Positions 1 through 6,952 of a DNA stretch of 32,939 nt are shown piece after piece (position 1 is the stretch's first letter; each line of letters starts with the position of its first letter). Position numbers and translations under genes: made by a program. The notes beneath the pieces are model-generated. The model searched no databases and was not told the DNA's origin. It saw only the letters and a list, made by a program, of their open reading frames with translations. The DNA is taken from NCBI GenBank assembly GCA_903857795.1, contig CAIOGM010000110.1, positions 1 to 32,939 on the forward strand. Direction: 5' to 3'. The stretch is from an uncultured Geobacter sp. Its GTDB lineage: Bacteria > Desulfobacterota > Desulfuromonadia > Geobacterales > CAIOGM01.

Positions 1-422
1 ACCGACTTCACTATCGACGGTTTTTTCCTGCTTTTGGGGTCGGGCTCTCCCTCGAGAAGGTTCGTGGTACGGGAGGCGCGGGCTGACTTCTCTGCGATGC
101 GGGCCCCCTTGGGGAGCTTCTCCACCGCCCGCCATGGCTCGTCGAGGGCGCCGCTTTCCAGGAAACCATCGTAGAGGTGGAGGTAATGTTTCCCCTGAGC
201 ATCCTTCAGGAGGAGGAACCGGCTGTTGGCGACCCGCCAGAGGAGGGGGGATGAGCCCTTGACGGAGACGTACTCAGGGGGACCATTGATGGTGACAAGG
301 AGGGCGGGGCGGGTGGCGATGATGATCTCGGGCGGAGTATCGGCGGCAACAGTGGAGAGTGCAACGGAGAGCGCAAGGAGTACGGCCATGAGCAGGGCAA
401 TCATGAATGGGTAGCGGTTCAT
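1..422 (-). CDS. Exported protein of unknown function, 3' end missing at window edge
   Basis: Reading leftward from an ATG at 420-422, an open frame runs off the left edge (about 140 residues visible). The first 27 residues form a classic Sec signal peptide: MNRYPF, a hydrophobic core (MIALLMAVLLALSVALSTV), then an AA|D cleavage site. The mature part begins TPPEIIIATRP and continues with short beta-like segments (ALLVTING, FLLLKDAQGKHYLHL) and a basic tail region. It recalls exported proteins in Geobacter-like genomes annotated as carbohydrate-binding, but no catalytic motif is visible and I do not assign a function. No good Shine-Dalgarno is visible before the ATG. It is divergent from the MoxR gene at 532, so the 423-531 gap probably holds promoters for both. 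Confidence 0.75.
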   Translation of the reverse strand, partial: MNRYPFMIALLMAVLLALSVALSTVAADTPPEIIIATRPALLVTINGPPEYVSVKGSSPLLWRVANSRFLLLKDAQGKHYLHLYDGFLESGALDEPWRAVEKLPKGARIAEKSARASRTTNLLEGEPDPKSRKKPSIVKS

Positions 423-531
423 AGCCGGCAGCATACCACAGGATGGCGGTCCGCTCAATAAACCTATAAATTCTGGCAATCGCGCTGCCGCTGTGCTATC
501 TGAGAGGGCGAAGATCTTCTCTGGAGGTTTC

Positions 532-1353
532 ATGGAAACCGTAACCCTTGACGGCATCACCCTCACCCTCTCTCGACCGGTCACCCTCTCTCTGAAGTGG
601 GTAGGGCAGCAGGAGCTGCTTCGGCAACTTCTTGCCGCCTGGATGGTCATTGACGACCGGGACATCCCCTTTAACCCGCGTCTCATCGGCAAGCCCGGAG
701 TGGGGAAGACCACCCTGGCCTATGCCGCGGCCCGGAGCCTGGGGCGGGAGGTCTATCTCTATCAGGCGACCATGGATACCAGGCCCGAAGACCTGATCAT
801 CACCCCGGTCATCGGCCCGGACGGGACCATCCAGTACAGCGCCTCATCCCTGGTGACCGCCATGCTCAAGGGGGGAGTGCTGATCCTGGACGAGGGGAAC
901 CGGATGAGTGAAAAGGCGTGGGCCTCCCTGGCGCCGCTCCTTGACGACCGGCGTTATGTGGAGTCGGTCGTCACCGGACTGCGCGTCCCGGCCAAGGCCG
1001 ATTTCCGGATCGTGGTCACCATGAACGAGGACTCCTCCACCTTCGAGGTCCCCGAATACATCCACTCCCGGCTCCAGCCCCAGATCTACATCGACTTTCC
1101 CGAGGCCGCGGAGGAGTTGCAGATCCTCGCGGAGAACCTCCCCTTTGCCCCCAAAAAGATCCTCGATTATGTGGTCGGATTTCTCCAGCGTTCCCACAAG
1201 GCCGACGAACTCTACTCGGTGAGGGACGGGATCAACATCGCCCGCTATGCGCTCAAGATGATGCACGCCACCGGCCAGGAGCCCAAGTCTCTCCTCCCTC
1301 TGGCAGTGGAGCGGATCCTCGGCGACGAGGCGTTGCAGTACCTGAAGGAGTGA
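532..1353 (+). CDS. MoxR-family AAA+ ATPase
   Basis: 273 residues. Walker A is GKPGVGKTT at about residues 53-61, Walker B VLILDE at 116-121, and sensor-1 lies in VVTMNED with Asn near 165. The order and spacing, and the segment around EGNRMSEKAWASLAPLLDD, fit the MoxR/RavA class, which usually acts as a chaperone that loads or remodels a partner protein. The ATG at 532 is preferred because GGAGG sits at 523-527; an in-frame GTG at 493 has no comparable site. The next gene, 55 bp downstream on the same strand, is a TraB/ChaN-like protein. Such pairing is familiar for MoxR proteins near DUF5682/VWA genes, but no VWA protein is present here. Family call firm; substrate unknown. Confidence 0.9.
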   Translation: METVTLDGITLTLSRPVTLSLKWVGQQELLRQLLAAWMVIDDRDIPFNPRLIGKPGVGKTTLAYAAARSLGREVYLYQATMDTRPEDLIITPVIGPDGTIQYSASSLVTAMLKGGVLILDEGNRMSEKAWASLAPLLDDRRYVESVVTGLRVPAKADFRIVVTMNEDSSTFEVPEYIHSRLQPQIYIDFPEAAEELQILAENLPFAPKKILDYVVGFLQRSHKADELYSVRDGINIARYALKMMHATGQEPKSLLPLAVERILGDEALQYLKE

Positions 1354-1408
1354 CCCCTCACCCTTAACCCCCAAGTCCTAACCCTTCACCCTTCACCCTT
1401 GACTATCT
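1354..1408. repeat. Low-complexity C-rich spacer with tandem CCCTTCA units
   Basis: The gap between the MoxR gene and the next gene consists almost wholly of variants of ACCCTTCACCC / ACCCTTAACCC, and the last copies are exact tandem heptamers. No Shine-Dalgarno sequence is visible ahead of the following ATG at 1409. This may be a short tandem-repeat element inserted or expanded in the operon spacer. Confidence 0.6.
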
Positions 1409-3385
1409 ATGCCCCTTCTTCATCTGGAAACCTTCGGCCCGGTTCATGCCCTCCCCATCCTCCACTACCGGATGGAGTTTGCCGCACTGGTGCGCCTGGC
1501 CTTCGAGACGGTCCGGCCGGACTGCATCGCCCTGGAGCTCCCCCCCACCCTGGAGGGGGCGGTGCTGCGCGGGATAAACCGCCTTCCGGAGGTCTCGGTG
1601 GTGATGTATGAGAGTGTCGTCGCCACTCCGTCCGGAGAAAAACGGGGGAAGATGGAGACGGTCTACCTCCTCATCGAACCGGCCGACCCTCTCTGCGAGG
1701 GGGCGCGGCTGGCCAGGGAGCACGACCTCCCTCTGGCCTTCGTGGACCTGGACCTGGACGACTACCCCTGCCATCAGGAGCCGTTTCCCGACTCCTACGC
1801 CGTGCAGCGGATCGGCCTTCAGGCCTATTATCAGGCCGTTCGGGAGAACGACACGGCCCCGCCCGATCATGACGACCTCCGCCGGGAGCAGGGGATGGCG
1901 TGGCGGCTCCAGCAGCTGGCAGCAAAACATCAGCGGATCCTCTTCCTCTGCGGCATGGCTCACCTGGCGCGGGTGGCAAAGCTCTTCGGGCAACCGTTGA
2001 CCCGCCCTCTGGAGCGGCTTCGGCGGGACGGGGTCCGGGTTATGAACCTCCACCCCGACTCCTGCCGGGAGATCCTCGGTGAACCGCCGTTTCTCTCCGC
2101 CCTCTATGAACTTCACCGGGGAGAGCTCCCCCCGGAACCGCTCCCCGTAGCGTCGCTGCGCCGGAGTTTCGGCGCCCTGGAGCTGTTGAGCGGTGGGAAG
2201 CGGGAGATCCCCGAGGCGGAGGCGCTTTTGGAAGCGCTCCACCGCTCTGTCCGGCACGTGGCAGACAGAGGGTTGATCGACCGGCAGCGGGTCCTGCTAC
2301 GACTCTTTCAGGAGGCAAGCAGGCATTACCGGCAGGAGAGCGGCGAACCGGTGCATCTCTGGCAACGGCGGGCTTTCTTCCGCTACGTCAGGAACCTGGC
2401 CCTGGTGGACGGGATGCTCCTCCCCGATCTCTTTAGCCAACTCGCCGCAGCCCGGGGGTGTGTTGACGACACCTTTGCCTATGCTTACTGGCGGCTGGCC
2501 GGCTTCACCCCCTGGCAGCGGGAGGAGTCCGACCTCCCCACTATCCATCTCAACCCCGAAGAGCTCTGGAAAGGGCGCCGGGTCATCCGGTTCCGCCCCC
2601 GTTCCCCCCGTGAGGGGCGCAAAGGGCTGGCCTCGCTCCCCTTCTTGAAACGCAAAAAAGAAAAGCGCCCCGGGGAGTGGTTGGAGGGGTTCGACAGCTC
2701 TTCCATCTGCTCATATCCACCGGAGGATCTGGTCATCGAGCAGTACGGCGCGTTTCTCATGAAGAAGGGGAGCCGCCAGCTCTCCGAGGAGCTGAGCCGG
2801 AGCGAGCCGTTCACCACGTCGCTACTTGACGGGATCGACCTGCGGGAGACCCTCCGGAACATCCATGAAGGGCGGATCTACGTGCGGGAGAATGCCTTGG
2901 TTACGGGCGGGGTCGGCGGGGTGGTGGTTATCTTTGACGAGGACCGGGAGGGGAAGAAGTTTCCTTATCTGATGACCTGGCTTGGCGAGCATGACCAGGA
3001 GTCGGACATGGCTTTCTACGGCACCCTTCCGGCGGAGAATGTGGTGGGACCGGGGATCTGCCGCTGTGAATACGGCGGCCTCCTCCTCTCGTCTCCCCCC
3101 CGGAGAGTGCGGGACGTCTGGCGCGACCCGGATTACGCTTTTGCCCGGAACAAGGGGGAGGTGCTTCTCTTGGCCGCGCTGGAGTACGCGCGGGAGAAGC
3201 ATGTGGTTTACGTGGCGGCCCGTCCCCCCCGGAGTGTCTTTCGCGTCATCGCCAGCCGGCTGGAGCGGAAGATCATCCATATCCCTCTGGGGGGGCTTTC
3301 ACCGGTGAAACTCAAGAAGATCAGGATCTTTCACATCCTGTTCGGTCACGATAAACGGGAGATAGCCAAGGAGTACGTCTGGTAG
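1409..3385 (+). CDS. TraB/ChaN/DUF5682-like N-terminal domain protein with unknown C-terminus, paired with MoxR
   Basis: 658 residues, soluble (no signal peptide or membrane segment seen). The first ~220 residues have the pattern of the TraB/PrgY/ChaN/EreA-like superfamily: GPVHALPILHY at the N-terminus, then RPDCIALELPP, an AREHDLPLAFVDLD segment, and CGMAHLARVAKLF, matching the family's late Gly...His motif. The middle (about 230-450) is alpha-helical and rich in Arg/Leu. The last ~200 residues contain NALVTGGVGGVVVIFDED and a YVAARPPRSVF segment that I cannot assign. It follows the MoxR ATPase on the same strand and ends 7 bp from the convergent phosphofructokinase gene. The superfamily includes metal-dependent hydrolases and DUF5682 proteins that co-occur with MoxR, so a MoxR client is a reasonable inference. 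No enzymatic activity is claimed. Confidence 0.7.
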   Translation: MPLLHLETFGPVHALPILHYRMEFAALVRLAFETVRPDCIALELPPTLEGAVLRGINRLPEVSVVMYESVVATPSGEKRGKMETVYLLIEPADPLCEGARLAREHDLPLAFVDLDLDDYPCHQEPFPDSYAVQRIGLQAYYQAVRENDTAPPDHDDLRREQGMAWRLQQLAAKHQRILFLCGMAHLARVAKLFGQPLTRPLERLRRDGVRVMNLHPDSCREILGEPPFLSALYELHRGELPPEPLPVASLRRSFGALELLSGGKREIPEAEALLEALHRSVRHVADRGLIDRQRVLLRLFQEASRHYRQESGEPVHLWQRRAFFRYVRNLALVDGMLLPDLFSQLAAARGCVDDTFAYAYWRLAGFTPWQREESDLPTIHLNPEELWKGRRVIRFRPRSPREGRKGLASLPFLKRKKEKRPGEWLEGFDSSSICSYPPEDLVIEQYGAFLMKKGSRQLSEELSRSEPFTTSLLDGIDLRETLRNIHEGRIYVRENALVTGGVGGVVVIFDEDREGKKFPYLMTWLGEHDQESDMAFYGTLPAENVVGPGICRCEYGGLLLSSPPRRVRDVWRDPDYAFARNKGEVLLLAALEYAREKHVVYVAARPPRSVFRVIASRLERKIIHIPLGGLSPVKLKKIRIFHILFGHDKREIAKEYVW

Positions 3386-3392
3386 TGAACGG

Positions 3393-4682
3393 TCACAGTT
3401 CCCGGGCCTGTCCCATGGTGGAGAGGACACTGGACCAGAGTCCGCTCTCCGGGTCGATCTGCTTCCGGCCCGAGACGGCCAAGGGGATCGGCACATGGGT
3501 AAAGGCGCTGTGGGAGAAACCGACCACCATGTTGGTCCGCCCTGTCATCCCGGCGTGGACGGCGTTGTGCCCCAGGAGGAGACAGAAGGCTGAATCGTGG
3601 GCGTTGGCCGGCTGGCTCCGGATGATGTAGCTCGGGTCGATGTACTTCAGGTTGAGTTCGACCTTCTTCTCGCGAAAGTGCCGGGTGATGTTGTTCTTGA
3701 GGAAGACGCCGATGTCGGCGAACTTGACGTTTCCCGAGGCGTCCCGCTCCCCGGTCTCCTGGAGCAGTTCCTGTCCCGCTCCTTCCGCTACGATAATCAC
3801 CGCATGGCCGCGCTTCTCAACCCGCTCCTGGAGGGCCGCGAGAAACCCCTCCAGGGTGAACGGAACCTCAGGAATGAAGCAGAAGTTGACGGTGCTGTCG
3901 CAGAGGACCGTGTAGGCGGAGATGAACCCCGATTCCCGTCCCATGAGCTTGAGCAGTCCGACGCCGTTGCGGGCGCCGGTAGCCTCCACGTTGGCGGCAT
4001 AGGTGGCTCGTTTCGCCTCGGCGACGGCGGTCTCGAAGCCGAAGGATTTCTCGATGTAGAGGATGTCGTTGTCGATGGTCTTGGGGATGCCGATGACCCC
4101 GATCCTGAGACCCCGCCGGGTGACCTCTTCACTGATGGCCCCGGCCCCCTTGAGGGTGCCGTCGCCGCCGATGGTGAAGAGGAGACCGATGTTCAGCTGC
4201 TCCAGGGTATCCACCATCTCCCCCACGTCCTGATTCCCCCGGGAGGAGCCGAGGATGGTCCCCCCTTTCTCGTTGATCCCCTCTACCGTATCGGGAGTCA
4301 GCTCCACCAGTTCATGGCCGAAGCGGTAGGAGAGCCCCTCGTAGCCGAACTTGAAACCGAAGACCGTCTTGACTCCGTAATGATGGTAGAGGCTCAGGAC
4401 GATGGCCCGGATGACGTCGTTGAGCCCGGGGCAGATGCCGCCGCAGGTGACGATGCCGCACTTGAGTTTGGACGGGTCGAAGTAGATCTTCTCACGCGGT
4501 CCGGCCACCTCCATGCTGGGGGGCTCTTTCCCGTCGGCCAGGCTGCTCTTCAGGGAGGCCAGGCCGGTATGGTAGAGCACCCGCTGCTCATCGGGGGTAA
4601 AGCGTCCCAGGGTGAGGGGGGAAGGGATGTGGCTCTCGCCCAGTCTGGCGATAGTGAAATCGGGATACAGCTCTTCGATCAT
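3393..4682 (-). CDS. 6-phosphofructokinase, probably ATP-dependent (plant/trypanosomatid-like group)
   Basis: 429 residues. It phosphorylates fructose 6-phosphate to the 1,6-bisphosphate in glycolysis. Motifs include CGGICPGLNDVIR near 80-92, TIGGDGTLKGA (GGDGT at 172-176), GIPKTIDND (200-206) and MGRESGFIS. The Gly in GGDGT is the ATP-type residue, while the Lys in PKTIDND is shared with PPi-dependent enzymes; this combination is typical of the long ATP-dependent group of plants and trypanosomes. The N-terminal extension of ~70 residues also fits that group. GGAGG lies six bases before the ATG. The dedA gene ends 45 bp upstream on the same strand, so co-transcription is likely. Phosphoryl donor is inferred from motifs only. 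Confidence 0.9.
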   Translation of the reverse strand: MIEELYPDFTIARLGESHIPSPLTLGRFTPDEQRVLYHTGLASLKSSLADGKEPPSMEVAGPREKIYFDPSKLKCGIVTCGGICPGLNDVIRAIVLSLYHHYGVKTVFGFKFGYEGLSYRFGHELVELTPDTVEGINEKGGTILGSSRGNQDVGEMVDTLEQLNIGLLFTIGGDGTLKGAGAISEEVTRRGLRIGVIGIPKTIDNDILYIEKSFGFETAVAEAKRATYAANVEATGARNGVGLLKLMGRESGFISAYTVLCDSTVNFCFIPEVPFTLEGFLAALQERVEKRGHAVIIVAEGAGQELLQETGERDASGNVKFADIGVFLKNNITRHFREKKVELNLKYIDPSYIIRSQPANAHDSAFCLLLGHNAVHAGMTGRTNMVVGFSHSAFTHVPIPLAVSGRKQIDPESGLWSSVLSTMGQAREL

Positions 4683-4727
4683 GGTCTGCCTCCAGTTCTC
4701 CGCTCTCTGCCTGCGGTGACGTGTTGT

Positions 4728-5360
4728 TTACTCCGGTTCACCGATTACTACGGTCGCGGTAACGCCAATCTTCTTCCGGTGCCTTCGGACGTAAACCACG
4801 ATGAGGCCGATGCTGAACAGCAGCACACCGAGCAGGGCCTGATGGGAATATTTCATGATGAGCCCCTGGTTTTCGCCGATGAAGTAGCCGATCCAGGTCA
4901 GGATGGTGACCCAGATCCCGGCTCCCAGGAGGGTGTAGAGGGAAAATTTCAGATGGTTCATCCCTGCCAGTCCGGCCGGAAGGGAGATGAGGTGCCGGAC
5001 CACCGGCAGGAGCCGCCCGATGAAGGTGGAGATCTCGCCGTGGCGGTGGAAGAAGCTCTCCACCTGGGCGAACTTCTCCTCGGTGATCCAGACGTACCTG
5101 CCGTATTTGAGGATCAGGGGGCGCCCCAGGTAGTGGGCGGCGAAGTAGTTGACATAGGCCCCCACGAGGCTCCCCGCCGTTCCGCAGAGGACGGCCACCC
5201 AGAGATTCATCCCCCCCTGCTGGGCCAGATACCCTGCCGGCGGCATCACCAACTCACTGGGGATGGGGATGATCGAGCTCTCCATGGCCATGAGGAGAAA
5301 AATGCCGGGGTACCCCATGGCGCCGATGGTAGAGAGCAGCCAGTTGATCAGTTCATGCAT
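4728..5360 (-). CDS. DedA family inner-membrane protein
   Basis: 210 residues with several hydrophobic segments. The hallmark motifs are present: GIFLLMAMESSIIPIPSELV (the acidic/Pro-rich re-entrant motif) near residue 20, and GRLLPVVRHLISLPAG around 115-130, carrying the conserved Arg residues. DedA/SNARE-associated proteins are linked to membrane lipid (undecaprenyl phosphate or phosphatidylethanolamine) flipping and proton-motive-force homeostasis; the substrate here cannot be told. AAGGAG lies seven bases before the ATG. It is divergent from the Tat gene at 5541 and probably leads a transcript that continues into the phosphofructokinase gene. Confidence 0.9.
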   Translation of the reverse strand: MHELINWLLSTIGAMGYPGIFLLMAMESSIIPIPSELVMPPAGYLAQQGGMNLWVAVLCGTAGSLVGAYVNYFAAHYLGRPLILKYGRYVWITEEKFAQVESFFHRHGEISTFIGRLLPVVRHLISLPAGLAGMNHLKFSLYTLLGAGIWVTILTWIGYFIGENQGLIMKYSHQALLGVLLFSIGLIVVYVRRHRKKIGVTATVVIGEPE

Positions 5361-5403
5361 GGAAGGGCTCCTTGGTGGTTACCGTCAGGGGGGGCATTGT
5401 AAC

Positions 5404-5423
5404 GGCAATTCCCGTAAATTGCC
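5404..5423. promoter_or_regulatory. Perfect 7-bp inverted repeat in the dedA/tat divergent region
   Basis: GGCAATT and AATTGCC flank a six-base loop. It sits about 45 bp upstream of dedA's ATG (in its leader) and just upstream of the tat promoter -35 element. It could be an operator for a dimeric regulator or a leader hairpin; no regulator is identified. Confidence 0.4.
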
Positions 5424-5445
5424 AGAGAAAGCAGTGCTGACCCCA

Positions 5446-5474
5446 TTGACACCCTTGGGAAAAACCTCTATTAT
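5446..5474 (+). promoter_or_regulatory. Sigma-70 promoter for the TatA/B gene
   Basis: A perfect -35 TTGACA (5446-5451), 17-bp spacer and -10 TATTAT (5469-5474). Transcription should start near 5481, giving a leader of about 60 nt before the ATG at 5541. Confidence 0.75.
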
Positions 5475-5540
5475 CCGCCAGAAGTTTGTCATTAAACCGG
5501 CGCGAAGGATGATCGCCGCTCTCTTTGTGAGGTATGAAAA

Positions 5541-5921
5541 ATGTTTGGAATCGGAATGCCGGAACTGATGATCATCTTCGCGATTGCGCTCATCGTCATC
5601 GGCCCGGCAAAGCTCCCGGAGTTGGCCCGCTCCTTGGGCAAGACCCTGGGCGAATTCAAGCGCGCCACCGACGACTTCAAGTGGAAGGTGGAAGAAGAGT
5701 CCCGCGCACTGGACGAGAAGGAGCGAATCGCCAAAGAGGTGGCGGCCAAGGAAGAGGCGCTCAAGGTTGAAACCGCCAAAGCCGAGGAGAGCCCCACCCA
5801 GGCGGCAGTGGAGATTCCCACCGCCTCTGTAGAGGTTCCCTCATTCTCCACCATCGGCACTTTCGCGGCCACCGAAATCACCGCAACCCCTGCACGACCG
5901 GTCGCCGAGGTGAAGGGGTAA
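5541..5921 (+). CDS. Sec-independent twin-arginine translocase TatA/TatB family subunit
   Basis: 126 residues. The N-terminus [13 protein letters not shown], a single transmembrane helix (about 6-22), the hinge [14 protein letters not shown] and an amphipathic helix ([17 protein letters not shown]) are the standard TatA/B plan. The GPxKLPE hinge resembles TatB, whereas FG before the helix and the GEFKRA segment resemble TatA, so the subtype is open. The tail from about 50 on is a charged Glu/Ala/Lys coiled-coil followed by an Ala/Pro/Thr-rich stretch. It acts in the inner membrane to export folded proteins carrying an RR signal. A GAGGT element precedes the ATG. TatC is not in the window and the gene appears monocistronic. 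Confidence 0.9.
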   Translation: MFGIGMPELMIIFAIALIVIGPAKLPELARSLGKTLGEFKRATDDFKWKVEEESRALDEKERIAKEVAAKEEALKVETAKAEESPTQAAVEIPTASVEVPSFSTIGTFAATEITATPARPVAEVKG

Positions 5922-6290
5922 CACCGCTCTCCTCTCCATGCACCGATCTGTATCTGTGACGGAAGTGTAAATTATTTCGACAAAAGCGTCGGGATAGTTT
6001 ACAGTTTCTGCTGCCCCTTCCTTTATCCAGAGATTCTTCCCCTGCCGAAAGCCTCTGCTTCCCTGACAGATGACGTGCGACGGTGTTGTGATCGTCGGGG
6101 GAATCGAAGCTAACCATCTAACGCCGAACGATTAATCCGGCTTGTTCCATGGGGTGCTGCCATGTGTGCTCTCTGTTTATCTTTTTCGACGGGAGTGAGG
6201 TGTTTTTGGCACATTTTTTGTAACTATATTGACAAGCCGGCGCTACTTCCGCAGCGGTTTAACACAGAGTAATCCTCAGGAGCAAAGGTC
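5922..6290. other. Non-coding leader region upstream of the SARP-like regulator
   Basis: 369 bp with no convincing reading frame on either strand. It holds short inverted repeats (for example CGACG/CGTCG around 6080-6100) and, near its right end, a sigma-54-like element at 6207-6222. The ATG at 6291 has an AGGAG site 9-14 bases upstream. Confidence 0.5.
6207..6222 (+). promoter_or_regulatory. Candidate sigma-54 (-24/-12) promoter
   Basis: TGGCAC, five bases, then TTGTA. This matches the RpoN consensus TGGCAC-N5-TTGCW at all positions except C to T in the -12 GC. It lies about 70-85 bp upstream of the regulator ATG. No enhancer site has been identified, so this is a motif match only. Confidence 0.45.
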
Positions 6291-6905
6291 ATGAAACCCA
6301 CACAGAGTTCGGAAAAGATCTTCATTCGCACCTTCGGAGGTCTTACGGTCTATCGTCATCATTCCCCCGTATTCATCTCATGGGAGAGCCAGAAGGCGCG
6401 ACTCCTCTTCTGTTACCTCCTGATAACTTCAGACCAGTGGGTACATCGCAACCAGCTCATAGAGCTGCTCTGGCCGGGGTGCGAGCCTGACAGCGGTTCG
6501 AAAAACTTCAAGACCACGTTGAGCCGACTCCGCAAGTCATTCCTGGGGGCGAGGAACCTGAATCCGGTCATCTCCCAGGGGGACGCCTACCGGCTGAATT
6601 TTGAATCCATCACCTGCGACAACGGTATGTTCAGAGAGGCCGCCGTCTCCGGCATCAAGCACATGACCCGGGGGGATGTGAAGGGGGCGCGGGAGCAGCT
6701 GGAAAAGGCCCAGGAGCTCTATGCCGCCGAGTTCCTTCCCGAAGAGCCTTCAGATCAGTTTATCGGAGAGGCCCGCAGGGAGCTGGCCGGTCTCTTCACC
6801 ACCGCGCTGAACTACCTGGAGAGGATCTATGCCGCAGAAGAGCGGGCCGACCTCTTGGAGTCTCTCAAGAGCCTTTCCCATTTCCCCGCCTTCCAGCGCA
6901 ACTGA
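6291..6905 (+). CDS. SARP/BTAD-like transcriptional regulator
   Basis: 204 residues. The first ~100 form an OmpR/PhoB-like winged helix as found in SARP regulators: FIRTFGGLTVYRH, then KARLLFCYLL, RNQLIELLWPG and KNFKTTLSRLRKSF (recognition helix). The region from ~115 on (FREAAVSGIKHMTRGDVKGA and after) is alpha-helical and fits the bacterial transcriptional activation (BTAD) domain, although it is short; there is no STAND ATPase. Such proteins bind DNA repeats and activate nearby genes. An AGGAG site lies before the ATG, and a candidate sigma-54 promoter lies further upstream. The targets are unknown; the nearest leftward genes (photolyase, mutM, MATE) are convergent. Confidence 0.75.
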   Translation: MKPTQSSEKIFIRTFGGLTVYRHHSPVFISWESQKARLLFCYLLITSDQWVHRNQLIELLWPGCEPDSGSKNFKTTLSRLRKSFLGARNLNPVISQGDAYRLNFESITCDNGMFREAAVSGIKHMTRGDVKGAREQLEKAQELYAAEFLPEEPSDQFIGEARRELAGLFTTALNYLERIYAAEERADLLESLKSLSHFPAFQRN

Positions 6906-6916
6906 TTCACCACAAA

Positions 6917-6952
6917 CGACAGCGAGGGGAGATTTATCTCCCCTCGCCGTCG
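6917..6952. terminator. Long GC-rich hairpin between convergent regulator and photolyase genes
   Basis: A perfect 12-bp stem (GCGAGGGGAGAT / ATCTCCCCTCGC) with a TT centre, extended by CGAC/GTCG beyond a single mismatch. The photolyase stop codon lies at the tip of the hairpin. U-tracts are weak on both strands, so it may act as a bidirectional terminator or 3'-end stabiliser. Confidence 0.65.

Noticed and set aside
3597-5402. 601-codon rightward open frame
   Set aside because: Entirely antisense to the well-supported phosphofructokinase and dedA genes; long antisense frames are common in GC-rich DNA and no family motif is seen.
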